A stretch of 64,000 nt of DNA from Novosphingobium mathurense (GCF_900168325.1 NZ_FVZE01000010.1:1-64000), one strand, 5' to 3'; shown: positions 8,587 through 17,721, counted from the stretch's first letter. The notes: a model not told the origin generated them from the letters alone. Program-made: numbers and translations.

Positions 8587-8612
8587 CATTTGGATGGGCG
8601 GCTGACCAAATG
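8587..8612. promoter_or_regulatory. Phage 26-bp palindrome, copy 1 (before V)
   Basis: CATTTGG (8587-8593), a 12-nt centre, and CCAAATG (8606-8612). The centre (ATGGGCGGCTGA) is identical to that of the copy between O and P. It lies 43 bp upstream of gpV and between gpV and the divergent secreted-protein gene. It is probably the operator or activator site of a phage late promoter. Confidence 0.7.
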
Positions 8613-8739
8613 CAGGGCGATGCATTTGATCGGAGGTCAGCGTGCTCCGATCCGCTCAGCCTCACACGGCTTGATATTCGGGAACCTGATCCTCTAACAT
8701 TTCGAGTGTCCGACTTGGGTGGAATAGGGGGAATTGACG

Positions 8740-9225
8740 TTGAAAAAGGGCTTCACAGCGGCGGTAATGGTCAGCGTCTTGCTGACGTTGGCCGGAGCGC
8801 CGGCAAGTTCTCAGTCAATCAATCTCAAGAAATATGTTGTCCCAGTCTACTCTGGGCCGCGTGCAAAGCCCGACTTCACAGGGGCTGGTGCCCAATACAG
8901 AGGGTTTCGCACCGCGATCACGCGCGGGTTTCGAGATAATCCTGTCGCCATGGGACACTACACAATCATCACGGTTGGGTGCGGTACTTATTGCACCTTC
9001 AGTTGGGTAGGAGACCTGCGCACTGGGAAGATAATCAGCTTCCCGATTGGCGGCGAGGACTACCCGGAACTTGACATCAAGACTGCGCCAAACTCGCGTG
9101 TCGTGATAGCTCGTTGGACCAATTATGAGCATTCCGATTGCATAGCACGGCCCTATGCTTTCGATGGTCAGCGCTTCGCCCAGATTTCAGCGGATCGGCG
9201 AAAAGGCTCGGGTTGCTATCGCTGA
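8740..9225 (+). CDS. Secreted hypothetical protein (prophage moron)
   Basis: About 161 residues, with a clear Sec signal peptide: a lysine start, a hydrophobic core AAVMVSVLLTLAG, and a likely cut after PASSQS. The mature part has four Cys residues (two in GCGTYC) and could be disulfide-bonded in the periplasm. I chose the TTG at 8740 because AGGGGG lies 8 nt upstream; a TTG at 8734 is the alternative. It is transcribed against the tail genes and sits between Dam and V, so it is a moron-type insertion. I do not recognise the family. Confidence 0.65.
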   Translation: MKKGFTAAVMVSVLLTLAGAPASSQSINLKKYVVPVYSGPRAKPDFTGAGAQYRGFRTAITRGFRDNPVAMGHYTIITVGCGTYCTFSWVGDLRTGKIISFPIGGEDYPELDIKTAPNSRVVIARWTNYEHSDCIARPYAFDGQRFAQISADRRKGSGCYR

Positions 9226-9299
9226 CCTTAGAGAGATGACACTGACGGCTGCCATCCCTGCGAGTGCAAGCGGAACTCGTCTCGCAGGGATGGCCAGAG

Positions 9300-10118
9300 T
9301 CAGTTGTCGTTTGCAGGCAGCGCAAAGTTGCTGATCAGCACTTCGCGCGCTGGTCGAGAACTCGCGCCCACCGTGTAGGTCGTGTCGATCGGCGTGATGG
9401 TGAAGGCTGCGAACGTCTCGCGCACGCCCACATTGTCGTTCAGCGACATCAGGAACTTGCCCTTGATGCCCATCAGCTGATCCGCCAGCGCGGCAAAGTC
9501 TTCGCGGGTGAAGACGCCGGGGCCGTAGTCGCGTTCGCAGGCCCAGTAGGGCGGGTCGAGGTAGAACAGTGCGCCGTCGCGGTCATATCGGCGGATGAAA
9601 TCGCCATAGGGCAGGCGCTCGATCGTCACCGACTGCAGGCGATCGTGGAGGTCGGCCAGCATCGGTTCCAGCTTGCCGACATCGAAGCGGGCGGGTGCGC
9701 CGGCATCGACGCCGAAATTGCGGCCCGAAACCTTGCCGCCGAATGCCAGGCGCTGGACGTAGAGGAAACGCACGGCGCGCTGCAGATCCGTCAGCGTGTC
9801 AGGCTCCTGGGCGAGCAGGCGCTCGAACTCGGCCCGGCTTGCGACGCGGAAGCGCAGCATGTCGATCAGGTAGGGATAGTGTTCGGCCAGGCAGCGGAAC
9901 AGGGTGACGACGTCGCCCGAGATATCGTTGATCGCCTCTGCCTTCGGGCGGCGCGATCGGCGCAGGAAGATGCCGCCCATGCCAACGAAGGGTTCGGCAT
10001 AGCTGCTGTGCGGCGTACGTTCGATGATGGCGCAGATGCGCTTAGAAAGATTGCGTTTCCCACCGATGTAACCGGCAACGGGGGAAACGGGGCGAACGAG
10101 AACAAAAGGGGTAGACAT
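9300..10118 (-). CDS. DNA adenine methylase (D12 class, Dam-like)
   Basis: A 272-residue N6-adenine methyltransferase. The N-terminal SAM motif is seen in SPVAGYIGGKRNLSKRI and YAEPFVGMGGIFL; the catalytic motif IV is FYLDPPYW at about residue 190. The start at 10118 has GGAAAT upstream; the longer open frame before it is low-complexity noise. It is placed inside the tail region between the fibre chaperone genes and V, a place without a methylase in P2, so it is probably a cargo gene protecting phage DNA from restriction or altering host methylation. Confidence 0.88.
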   Translation of the reverse strand: MSTPFVLVRPVSPVAGYIGGKRNLSKRICAIIERTPHSSYAEPFVGMGGIFLRRSRRPKAEAINDISGDVVTLFRCLAEHYPYLIDMLRFRVASRAEFERLLAQEPDTLTDLQRAVRFLYVQRLAFGGKVSGRNFGVDAGAPARFDVGKLEPMLADLHDRLQSVTIERLPYGDFIRRYDRDGALFYLDPPYWACERDYGPGVFTREDFAALADQLMGIKGKFLMSLNDNVGVRETFAAFTITPIDTTYTVGASSRPAREVLISNFALPANDN

Positions 10119-10293
10119 GTTGGATTTCCTGCACGATTGCCCTTCGCGGCATGCCACGGAAGGGAACTCAAAACAGGCGGGCGCGCCGCCTTGAGAGTGC
10201 GAGTGCAGGCTCGCGGTTTTCAGGATGCTGGAACATCCGAAGCCCCCTTCCGGAAAGGGGCCAGTTAGCGGCGGGAAACCCCGCCGCCGGGCA

Positions 10294-10551
10294 TTATTCC
10301 GATACTGCGGTATCTTCCGGCGACACCGGCTCAGGCGCGGGCACGGTGATGACACCCGCTGCGATCTTGTGCGCCACGCCCATCGCAACTTCCTCGACGC
10401 GGGCCTTGGTGGCCGCCCTGTCGTAGCTGCCATCAGCCTTCAGCACGGCGTTCACGTCGCGCTTGTGGACGATCTCGCCGCTGGTGAAGGTGACGGGGAC
10501 GGCGCGGGTATCGGCATTGAAGGCGCCGATCCTGAAGGTAAGTTCGGACAC
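10294..10551 (-). CDS. Small hypothetical phage protein
   Basis: An 85-residue protein starting at GTG 10551 (MSELTFRIGAFNADTRAVPV), with AAAGGAAC 7 nt upstream. It begins 13 nt after the stop of the fibre-assembly chaperone, in the same operon. The sequence has a short beta-rich start and an acidic proline-rich tail. The context suggests a fibre- or tail-related accessory role; I do not recognise a family. Confidence 0.65.
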   Translation of the reverse strand: MSELTFRIGAFNADTRAVPVTFTSGEIVHKRDVNAVLKADGSYDRAATKARVEEVAMGVAHKIAAGVITVPAPEPVSPEDTAVSE

Positions 10552-10564
10552 GGTAGGTTCCTTT

Positions 10565-10948
10565 CTAGGCTGGGGCGACCGGCCATTCGACGGCGGCCGG
10601 ATCGGTGACGGTTTCGGGAAGATCGCGCAGGGCCTGACGGTAGGCGGCCCAATTGGCACGGAGTTCATCGGTCAGCGGGCTGTCGGGCAGCTGGGTGAAG
10701 TCGGACGCGGCCAGCAACCGGTCGCGCTCCGCGCGCAGGCGCCTGCGCAATTCGGCGTCGTCTGGCAGGGGAGGTTCCAGCGCTACCGGATCGCCATTTT
10801 CATTCGCAGTGATCAGCATTCCCGCGCTTGCGCTATCCATTAATTCAGCGTGTCGGGCGCGGGTGATTTCACGCGCGTCGCCTGGAATGACGGAATGCAC
10901 GCCATCATCGAAAAAGCCGCCAACGCTCGCGCTGAAAAACAGTGCCAT
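10565..10948 (-). CDS. G: Tail fibre assembly chaperone-like protein
   Basis: 127 residues. The C-terminal half (ERDRLLAASDFTQLPDSPLT, then WAAYRQALRDLPETV) is the recurrent C-terminal domain of phage tail fibre assembly chaperones and fibre-associated proteins. It lies 14 nt after the fibre gene, the place of P2 gene G. Its role is probably to help fold or trimerise the fibre. Confidence is good for the class, lower for strict homology to P2 gpG. Confidence 0.78.
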   Translation of the reverse strand: MALFFSASVGGFFDDGVHSVIPGDAREITRARHAELMDSASAGMLITANENGDPVALEPPLPDDAELRRRLRAERDRLLAASDFTQLPDSPLTDELRANWAAYRQALRDLPETVTDPAAVEWPVAPA

Positions 10949-10962
10949 TTCGCTCTAATCCT

Positions 10963-13239
10963 TCAAACTTTGCCAATCGCGATCCACCAGGCGTTCCCGC
11001 CGCCCGGCGCTGCATTGTAAACGTTCATGTTCGTTGCCGATGCGCCGTAGGGGAGCGGGCCGTTGCCCTGGGCGTCCGCGTTGCCGACTTCCGTTGCGCA
11101 GCCGCTGTCGACGTAAAAAGGGGCCGCGCTGAACGCTATGGGGAAAGTCACGACGCCGTAGCCCGGGCGCGTCGTTAGGTTGATGCGGCCCCATTGCATG
11201 ACCAGCCCGCCGGTCAATTTCTGGTAGCCGGTGGCGGAATGGTCGGCCGCGAAGTCCGCGACTTTCGCAAGGGCGGCGGCTTGGTAGCCATCCAACAAGT
11301 CCGCGTCCAAGCCGCTGCCACTGCCGTCATTGCCAGAGTGCCAGGCAAGGCCAGTGGAATTGAAATAGGCCACGCCGCTTGCTGTGATCATGAACCGCGA
11401 AGCGCCCGCCGATTCATCTGTTAGATGAAAAGTCCCATCGTCCTTTTGCAGCACACGCCAATCGCGCCCGCCGTTCGAATTCTGCAAGGCAATGCCGCCA
11501 TTAAGGCCGCCGCCGGTGAACTTCTGCAAAGTGCTGAATACGTTTACATCCGAGAACGTATTAGCGGCGGACAAACGGGCAAGTGATGAAACGTGATAAC
11601 CGTCAAGCAAGTCAGCATCTAAACCGCTGCCGCTGCCGTCATTGCCAGAGTGCCAAACCGTTCCGCTTGCCGAGAACGAAAAAGTTAGCGTCCTGGTCCC
11701 GCCGGAAAAAGGGGCGAGCATTCGGAAGGTGTCGGCGTAAACGTCAATAGACGGATCACTTATCATTGATCCAGATGGCGCCCGCGCAACATCGATCTGG
11801 CCGCCCTCGTTGCCGGCTGCAACCGCATCGCCGACAAGTATATTCGCGTTAAAGTCTTGCCGCGAAGTCGAATCAAGCCGAGCGTAGGCGCTTCCCTGCA
11901 AGCCGTCCAAAAGGTCGGCATCCAGGCCGCTGCCGGCGCCGTCGTTGCTGCCGTGCCAAACAGTCGCGCCGTTGAACGTAAGCGAGGAAAGCACATTCAG
12001 CCCGGCGCGCATTTCAACGGCGCCAGTCGCCAGATTAAGGACAAATGGCCGAAGGCTATTGAAACTATTCGATGGCTCGGTTGCGGCATCGCTCAGGAGT
12101 AAGTAGAAATTGCTCCCATCCGCCCGCATAATAAGGCTGGGCGAGCTAACCCCGGCATATTTGCATACAATTTGCTCGCCCGTTACGTCGAAAAACTGGG
12201 TGGACGTAAAAGTGTTTTGCACTGCGGCGCGCACATAGGCGCTGCCCTGGTAGCCATCCAGCAAATCGGCATCCAAGCCGCTACCGCTGCCATCAACCGT
12301 CAACAATTTGCTTCTGACATCGCCCGCCGTGTAACTGCCTGCAGGCAGGTAATACGATCCCTGCTGGCCATCGAGCAGGTCCGCATCCAAACCGCTGCCA
12401 GCGCCATCATTGGATGAGCGCCACACATCGTAAATATGGCTGTCGAACACAAAGTTGCCCTGATCGGTAACGTCGACCGTGGCCTTGAGGCGACTGGCTG
12501 CACTCCACCCGATCTTGATGACGTTCCCGGCCAGTTGCCCGTTGCCGGTGCCCTGCTGGACGGGGTTATAGCCGAGGCGCGCCGGGATGTTGCTGTACCA
12601 GCTACCCTGCTGACCATCGAGCAGATCGGCGTCGAGGCCTGAGCCAGCGCCATCGTTGGCAGGGTGCCAGATGCCGGCGTTGTTCGCGCCGAAGCGGGCA
12701 TCGAGCCATGCCGTCACCGCATCCTTGACCATCTTCTCCGCCGGCACGCGGCTTGTGCTGGTCCCCCCGATGGCTTCCGCCAGCGTCGAGAGTTCAACGA
12801 CGCCCTGCTGTTCGGTGGTCGCGGGCGGGTTCAGGAAATTGGCATCGCCGAAGGTCAATTCAGTCGCATCGACATCGGCGAACTGGACGTCGATCGCGAG
12901 AAGCATGAGCGCCTGCGCGGACTTTTCGACCAGCACGTCCGCCTGCCCGTAGATCGCGAAGAGCGTGCCGTCTGCAAGGTAGAGCGCAAGACTGCGGACC
13001 GTGAAGACATCGCCGGTTTCATCGCGCACGATCAGGTGGATCGTATCGTCGGCCACGACATCGCCCGACAGCGTGGAGATGCGCTTGAACTCACCGGGCA
13101 GAGCGGTCGCGGTGGGATCGGGCGTCACGGCAGTGCCGGTCAGGCCGACCTCAACAATCGTGACCGGGGCGGTACCGGTATTGGCCGCATTCACAAGCGC
13201 AGCGCGGCCCGCATTGGTGACGATGAGGGTGAGACCCAT
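10963..13239 (-). CDS. H: Phage tail fibre protein with six GSGLDADLLDG repeats
   Basis: A 758-residue fibre. Residues 1-160 are the P2 gpH-type base-plate attachment domain (TNAGRAALVNAANTGTAPV). The shaft contains six copies of a module with core GSGLDADLLDG, usually preceded by a W-H/R-x-x-N-D-G stretch and followed by Q/H and small or aromatic residues; they lie roughly at 12620, 12370, 12255, 11910, 11610 and 11290. The C-terminal 85 residues (YQKLTGGLVMQWGRINLTTRPG...) resemble a gp53/receptor-binding tip. The repeats allow recombination and so host-range switching. No invertase or alternative tip cassette is visible. Confidence 0.88.
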   Translation of the reverse strand: MGLTLIVTNAGRAALVNAANTGTAPVTIVEVGLTGTAVTPDPTATALPGEFKRISTLSGDVVADDTIHLIVRDETGDVFTVRSLALYLADGTLFAIYGQADVLVEKSAQALMLLAIDVQFADVDATELTFGDANFLNPPATTEQQGVVELSTLAEAIGGTSTSRVPAEKMVKDAVTAWLDARFGANNAGIWHPANDGAGSGLDADLLDGQQGSWYSNIPARLGYNPVQQGTGNGQLAGNVIKIGWSAASRLKATVDVTDQGNFVFDSHIYDVWRSSNDGAGSGLDADLLDGQQGSYYLPAGSYTAGDVRSKLLTVDGSGSGLDADLLDGYQGSAYVRAAVQNTFTSTQFFDVTGEQIVCKYAGVSSPSLIMRADGSNFYLLLSDAATEPSNSFNSLRPFVLNLATGAVEMRAGLNVLSSLTFNGATVWHGSNDGAGSGLDADLLDGLQGSAYARLDSTSRQDFNANILVGDAVAAGNEGGQIDVARAPSGSMISDPSIDVYADTFRMLAPFSGGTRTLTFSFSASGTVWHSGNDGSGSGLDADLLDGYHVSSLARLSAANTFSDVNVFSTLQKFTGGGLNGGIALQNSNGGRDWRVLQKDDGTFHLTDESAGASRFMITASGVAYFNSTGLAWHSGNDGSGSGLDADLLDGYQAAALAKVADFAADHSATGYQKLTGGLVMQWGRINLTTRPGYGVVTFPIAFSAAPFYVDSGCATEVGNADAQGNGPLPYGASATNMNVYNAAPGGGNAWWIAIGKV

Positions 13240-13251
13240 GAATTCCTCCGG

Positions 13252-13806
13252 TCAGGTCGCAGCCGGCGCCATGCAGGACAGGCGGGCGAAGATGGTGGGG
13301 CGCACGGCGGCAAGCAGGCCGACACTGGCCTGCGTGTTGATTCCCTGCGTGAAGGTGAAAGTGCTGCGCACCGGTTTGGCGCGGCTGACCTCGGCAATGA
13401 CCTGGTCGACGAAGGCGGCCGAAGCGGGCGCGTCGGCAAAATCGAGGTTGAGGACGAGGCTGAAGGTGTGCGGGTCGCCCTTCGGCTCGCTTTGCCACCA
13501 TTCGCGGATGGCAACGGACCCGCCGAAGCTGGCAACGACCGCGCGCACCGATTCGGCCGTGCCCTTGCGCCTGGCGATGGCGATGGCCTGCCGCACGCGC
13601 TCGCGCTTGATGCCCTCGGGCCAGCTGGTGGACCAGTTGTCGAGGCTGAGGCCCCATGCCAGCCACGGGAGCAGCTCGATCGGGCAATCGTCCGGCGACC
13701 AGACCGAACGGACAGGCGTCGGGATCTCCAGAAGACCGGCGGCCACCTGCTCGAGCGCCTTCTCCAGCGCCGTGGAACCGGGAGGCAGCAGCGACGGGTA
13801 TGTCAT
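13252..13806 (-). CDS. I: Phage tail protein I (gpI-like)
   Basis: A 184-residue baseplate protein of the P2 gpI family, recognised by LPWLAWGLSLDNWSTSWPEG and KRERVRQAIAIARRKGTAESVRAV. It overlaps gpJ by ATGA and precedes the fibre gene by 12 nt, the conserved J-I-H order. Confidence 0.93.
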   Translation of the reverse strand: MTYPSLLPPGSTALEKALEQVAAGLLEIPTPVRSVWSPDDCPIELLPWLAWGLSLDNWSTSWPEGIKRERVRQAIAIARRKGTAESVRAVVASFGGSVAIREWWQSEPKGDPHTFSLVLNLDFADAPASAAFVDQVIAEVSRAKPVRSTFTFTQGINTQASVGLLAAVRPTIFARLSCMAPAAT

Positions 13807-14705
13807 TCGCCGGTCCCGGCGTAATTGATCGTGGTACCGGTGCAGTGGGGCGCCTGCGTGCGCGAGATCACGATGTCGCTGGCCGGCGTCGTCAGTTCGA
13901 CATTCTGCACGCCTTCGACGTGGAGGGCGGCGAAAATGGCCGAGCGGGTAATGTCACGGCCGAGGCGGTGGCTGGCTTCGATATAGGCATCGAGGTTCGC
14001 CTGCGCCGCGGCAAGGACGACACCGCCGTCAGGGCCGCTGAAGGTGGTCAGCGTAGCGTCCACGGCATAAGCGACGATCTCGGCCGACTGGACGGTGACG
14101 AAGTCCGTCAGCGGGCGGCGCGTCTCATCCGAAACATAGGCGGCAACCGTCTCGACAAGTTCTGTCGAGGCTTCCCCGGTGCCGGTGCGTGAGAGGACGG
14201 AGACGAGGACTTCCCCGGCGGTCGGACTGGTGGCGCTGGCGTCCAGAACATCCGGATCGGACGAAAGCGCGTGGAAGATGTACGCGCCCTCAGGCCCGGC
14301 GACCGAATAGCCTTCAGGCGCCAGCACCATGCGGCGGCGAAAATCGGCATCGCTTTCCATGACGGCGGGCGTGCCCAGCGCCCCATCGGCCGGGGTCAGG
14401 GTGAAGCGGGTGATGCCGAACAGGGCCGCGATATTGTCGAGATCCGCGCCCACGGCATAGGCGGGCATGACGGCGCGCACGGCATCGTTGACGCGCTGGC
14501 GCAGCAGCTGGGCGAAGTAAGCGAAGACCTGCAGCAGCTTGGTCGCCGGATCGCTGTCGCGCGTGACGAACTCCGGCATTTCCGCCTGCATGCGCCAGAC
14601 GGCATCGGCGAGGATGGTTTCGAAATCCAGTTCCTCGACGATATCGGGCGCAGGCAGGCGCGAGAGATCGACAGCGGTGAATGTAGCATCGGCCATGCCG
14701 CCCAT
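13803..14705 (-). CDS. J: Baseplate assembly protein J (gpJ-like)
   Basis: A 300-residue baseplate wedge protein. The start region VDLSRLPAPDIVEELDFETILAD is the family signature, and the body has the conserved DNIAALFGITR and ALSSDPDVLDASATSP stretches. The start may be the Met at 14705 or, more likely, the one at 14696; neither has a strong ribosome site. It opens the J-I-H-G block and is preceded by a copy of the 26-bp palindrome. Confidence 0.92.
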   Translation of the reverse strand: MGGMADATFTAVDLSRLPAPDIVEELDFETILADAVWRMQAEMPEFVTRDSDPATKLLQVFAYFAQLLRQRVNDAVRAVMPAYAVGADLDNIAALFGITRFTLTPADGALGTPAVMESDADFRRRMVLAPEGYSVAGPEGAYIFHALSSDPDVLDASATSPTAGEVLVSVLSRTGTGEASTELVETVAAYVSDETRRPLTDFVTVQSAEIVAYAVDATLTTFSGPDGGVVLAAAQANLDAYIEASHRLGRDITRSAIFAALHVEGVQNVELTTPASDIVISRTQAPHCTGTTINYAGTGE

Positions 14706-14739
14706 GTCGCTGGGCTGGCACGGCGATGGCTATGGGCTG

Positions 14740-14765
14740 CATTTGGATGGGCGGCTATCCAAATG
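14740..14765. promoter_or_regulatory. Phage 26-bp palindrome, copy 2 (before J)
   Basis: CATTTGG (14740-14746), a 12-nt centre, CCAAATG (14759-14765). The centre differs from the other two copies only in its last two bases (AT for GA). It lies 34 bp upstream of the J reading frame, at the head of a tail operon. The recurrence before separate operons argues for a shared late-gene regulator. Confidence 0.7.
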
Positions 14766-14825
14766 GATTGTCGATTTTGGAATTCCGCGATTAAACTAAT
14801 CGGCCAAAAGGCACATTAATCATCA

Positions 14826-16286
14826 TTACTGCGGTGGGGCAGTTCTGCGATCCCATGCCCAAGGTCGGGATTTCTGCAATGTCTGCTCTCCCTCGATTGG
14901 AACATCGAACGCGCGCACGTAAGCTGCCAGTCGCTCACGCACCTCACCGTCTGAGAGACCGAATTCTTCTAGGCTGTATCTGTGCGGATGTCGCTTCAAA
15001 GCTTTCGCGCGATCAAGGTAGCGCTCCATCGCCGGCATTGCTGGTTCAATGTCGAGGCCGAGAAAGCGGTAGACCCGCCGCATCGTTCCGCGCCAATCCC
15101 GTTCCATGTCGTCATATTGAACATCGATCATCCGCTCCGGAGGGATGGCACGGCGCGCAGCACGCATGCGTTCGACCAAGAGTTCAGTTTTCCGTAGCCA
15201 CTCGCGCCCAATTTCGTGAGCATCCGCATGATCGGAATAGATAATTGTTTGATTCCACGCGAGCGAAGCGGCGCTGCCGACGATTCGCAAAGGGTCGCGA
15301 TGGGTGAAGATCAGTCGCGCATCCGGGAAAACTTTTAGCAGAGCTGGCAGATCGAGCATGTGCTGCGGAGTTTTGAGGATCCATGGGCGAAGGGTCGAAA
15401 CCTGCTGCGACCACCCAACCAAACGGAGAAGATCGGCCATATATCGATACGCTGGCGTCGCATCCTGATTTTCACACCAGCGACCGTAGCCAGGCACATG
15501 CCATTGAGCCTCGTGCTTCATTCCCCACATGCTTGCGACAAGCAGTCCAAGTTCTTCTTCGGGCTCATAGGGGCCGGTAGGATGGATCGACAATGTACGC
15601 GGATTGGCCAGGCGCGCGACTTTCATAATGCGCTGCGCGAGTATCGGACGGAAATCCTCTGCCTCTCCTGCCATCACCGCTTCGAACCCGGGCCGCGGTA
15701 CGGGGCTGATCGTCTCGAAGCTGCGCATATGGCTAAAACGCCGATCACTGGCAAGCAGCCGGTGCAAGCGAGTTGTCCCCGATCGCATCGGACCGACGAT
15801 CACCACCGGGTGCGGCAAAGGTCTGTTGAGAATCTCCGGATGACGCTTGAACCACATTTGTGCCAGAAGGCGGTCGCGCAAAATGTGGTGAAACTGCTGC
15901 ATAGCCGACCAGTCGCCTGCCGCATTGAGACACGCTTCATGCCGGATAGAATCTAATAGCACATCCATTGGCATTTCAAACCAGCGGTCGCCAAAGTCCT
16001 CCAAACCCGTCGCCGCCGCCGCTTGCTCGAGCAAATGATTTTTCTCCAGGCGCGCAGGCTGCACCATGCCGAGCTTGCGACCTGCACGAAGGCTGGCATC
16101 GAGTATGCTGATGAAGGCGGTCCGTTGTGGCGGCCGAGTAATCCGAGTGTCCAAGTCATTCGTCCAAATTTCGGAGAGAATCCGGGCGAGGTAACAATGA
16201 ATAATCCAAATGTACACCCACCTATCCAGATCTACACAATACCACATTTCGTAATATGATTGATATTTTATATTATAAGAATACAA
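14826..16286 (-). CDS. Sulfotransferase family protein (prophage cargo)
   Basis: A PAPS-dependent sulfotransferase. The phosphosulfate-binding loop is GPMRSGTTRLHRLL, followed by the 3'-phosphate region WILKTPQHMLDLPALLKVFPDARLIFTHRDP. The catalytic core runs from about residue 75 to 470. The first 45 residues are Tyr/Trp-rich and translated from very AT-rich DNA; they are probably not coding, and the true start is likely a non-ATG codon near 16155 or the Met around 16067. The gene interrupts the S-J junction of the tail region. A role in sulfating a host surface molecule, changing phage adsorption, is only inference. Confidence 0.82.
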   Translation of the reverse strand: MYSYNIKYQSYYEMWYCVDLDRWVYIWIIHCYLARILSEIWTNDLDTRITRPPQRTAFISILDASLRAGRKLGMVQPARLEKNHLLEQAAAATGLEDFGDRWFEMPMDVLLDSIRHEACLNAAGDWSAMQQFHHILRDRLLAQMWFKRHPEILNRPLPHPVVIVGPMRSGTTRLHRLLASDRRFSHMRSFETISPVPRPGFEAVMAGEAEDFRPILAQRIMKVARLANPRTLSIHPTGPYEPEEELGLLVASMWGMKHEAQWHVPGYGRWCENQDATPAYRYMADLLRLVGWSQQVSTLRPWILKTPQHMLDLPALLKVFPDARLIFTHRDPLRIVGSAASLAWNQTIIYSDHADAHEIGREWLRKTELLVERMRAARRAIPPERMIDVQYDDMERDWRGTMRRVYRFLGLDIEPAMPAMERYLDRAKALKRHPHRYSLEEFGLSDGEVRERLAAYVRAFDVPIEGEQTLQKSRPWAWDRRTAPPQ

Positions 16287-16440
16287 CAGAATGAAAAAGC
16301 ATTTATATAATTAACTTATATTGAATAGACTCAAATTTGCAAAATACATGATTATATATTCTATATTAGCGATAGAATCATTGGACAATTTCCCCCTAGA
16401 GAACGCAGTCTTAACCGCAAAATTCGCCTATTCAGTCCTA
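16240..16440. other. Extremely AT-rich island segment
   Basis: About 200 bp dominated by A and T (runs such as TATTTTATATTATAAG) in an otherwise GC-rich phage and genome. It separates the sulfotransferase from the small gene before it and probably holds the promoter of the sulfotransferase. The composition marks recent transfer and would be a target for xenogeneic silencing. Confidence 0.6.
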
Positions 16441-16442
16441 AT

Positions 16443-16670
16443 TTAGCGATCTTCCCATCGCGGGCGACGAATTGTCCAGATTTCCAGTTCCCCGACAGAT
16501 TCCCGTTCCAATTTGCAAAGCACTTCTCCATCTTCCCATAATTCAACCACACGAAGTCGCGCACGATCTTGGGCGATAAGTAACGCCTCATTGGCATCAG
16601 TTGCTTCAAATTCATGGGTGATCTCAGAAGAAAACTGAGAATTTCTGCGCCGCACTTCATAAATTGGCAT
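16443..16670 (-). CDS. Small hypothetical protein
   Basis: 75 residues starting MPIYEVRRRNSQFSSEITHE, with an excellent AAGGAGG 6 nt before the ATG. The mix of strand-forming and charged residues (LRVVELWEDGEVLCKLER) suggests a small alpha/beta protein. A longer upstream start in the same frame is unlikely because it would include the ribosome site. It belongs to the moron block with the sulfotransferase. The family is not recognised. Confidence 0.65.
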   Translation of the reverse strand: MPIYEVRRRNSQFSSEITHEFEATDANEALLIAQDRARLRVVELWEDGEVLCKLERESVGELEIWTIRRPRWEDR

Positions 16671-16913
16671 TAGGACCTCCTTGCTCAACAAGCATACAGG
16701 AGCATTCTGAACGCAGGCCGAATTGAGCAGAAGGTGAAACTATGTAGAGGTGGAAATCAGACAAATGAAGCTCTCGGATGTTGCGCCCCAAGCCGTAGCT
16801 CAGCCATATCAGCTGACAATTCCGTTAGGTTATCACCGCTAGTACTTAGCAATTGGAAACGTAGCCCCAAGCATGTTTGCCTGAGGCCACGTTTTAAGAG
16901 TCATTTATTACAG

Positions 16914-17546
16914 CTAGCTGCTGAGCTCTGTTAGTGCGGTTGCGTCTATTTCCCGCCTGTCAAATAGATCCGCGCTGTCCATTGTTCCGGTCACTGAAAC
17001 ACGATCACCAACGGTAATATGCTGGATTCCGGTGTCATCGAACGGATCGTAATAGAGCTTGTCGGTATCGACTCGGTAATTGAAAAGCCCGGTGTCGAGC
17101 TGGAACTCATCGCCATTAATTGACTGAACTTTCCCGGTCAGTGTCAGTCCGCCAGTACGCAATACATCGTAATCGACTACCGGAACGACTGCATCTTCTT
17201 CATCATCTGCGCTCGCATAGAATAGCGTGTGCAAGTCATCGACATAGACACTGCTTGCCTCAATGCGGCGAGACTGAAAAAAATCATCGTCCATCCGACC
17301 GGTAACACTCACCTGATCGCCGACGACCAACTTGTTTTCGTCATACCAGTCGTAGTCGTCCATCTCTACGGGAATGGTTTTTTCACCATAATCCAGGACA
17401 AAATTATCGCCAGATACTGATTGTACCGTTCCTGAAACGCTTAGCCATTCACCATCATAAGCTGTCGTTGGAGTTTGCGCCGCTGCTGAAAACGAAAGTG
17501 AAAGCGCTGTAAGGGCGGTGACAGATATTAGGATTTTATTGAACAT
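16914..17546 (-). CDS. Secreted protein with two OB-like repeats
   Basis: 210 residues beginning MFNKILISVTALTALSLSFSAAAQ, a typical Sec signal peptide cut after AAA. The mature part has two related modules of about 70 residues (VSGTVQSVSGDNFVLDYGEK... and LTGKVQSINGDEFQLDTG...), each ending in VGDQ/RVSVTG, which resemble OB-fold (YgiW/DUF5666-like) periplasmic domains. It is strongly acidic. GGAGAG lies upstream of the ATG at 17546. It is a moron of the prophage by position, with an envelope role likely. Confidence 0.72.
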   Translation of the reverse strand: MFNKILISVTALTALSLSFSAAAQTPTTAYDGEWLSVSGTVQSVSGDNFVLDYGEKTIPVEMDDYDWYDENKLVVGDQVSVTGRMDDDFFQSRRIEASSVYVDDLHTLFYASADDEEDAVVPVVDYDVLRTGGLTLTGKVQSINGDEFQLDTGLFNYRVDTDKLYYDPFDDTGIQHITVGDRVSVTGTMDSADLFDRREIDATALTELSS

Positions 17547-17721
17547 TAAAGCTCTCCGAATTTCGCAGATTCTCCTTTTCGATATATGAATGTCGTTGAG
17601 ACATTCTGTGTATGTAACGGGATGAAAGGATATGAGTTCCACAGGTGGTCATAAGCCAATGCGTTGGACAGACAACCTCGTCAGCTCAATCCATGACATG
17701 ACACTCGGATAAGCGGCACGT

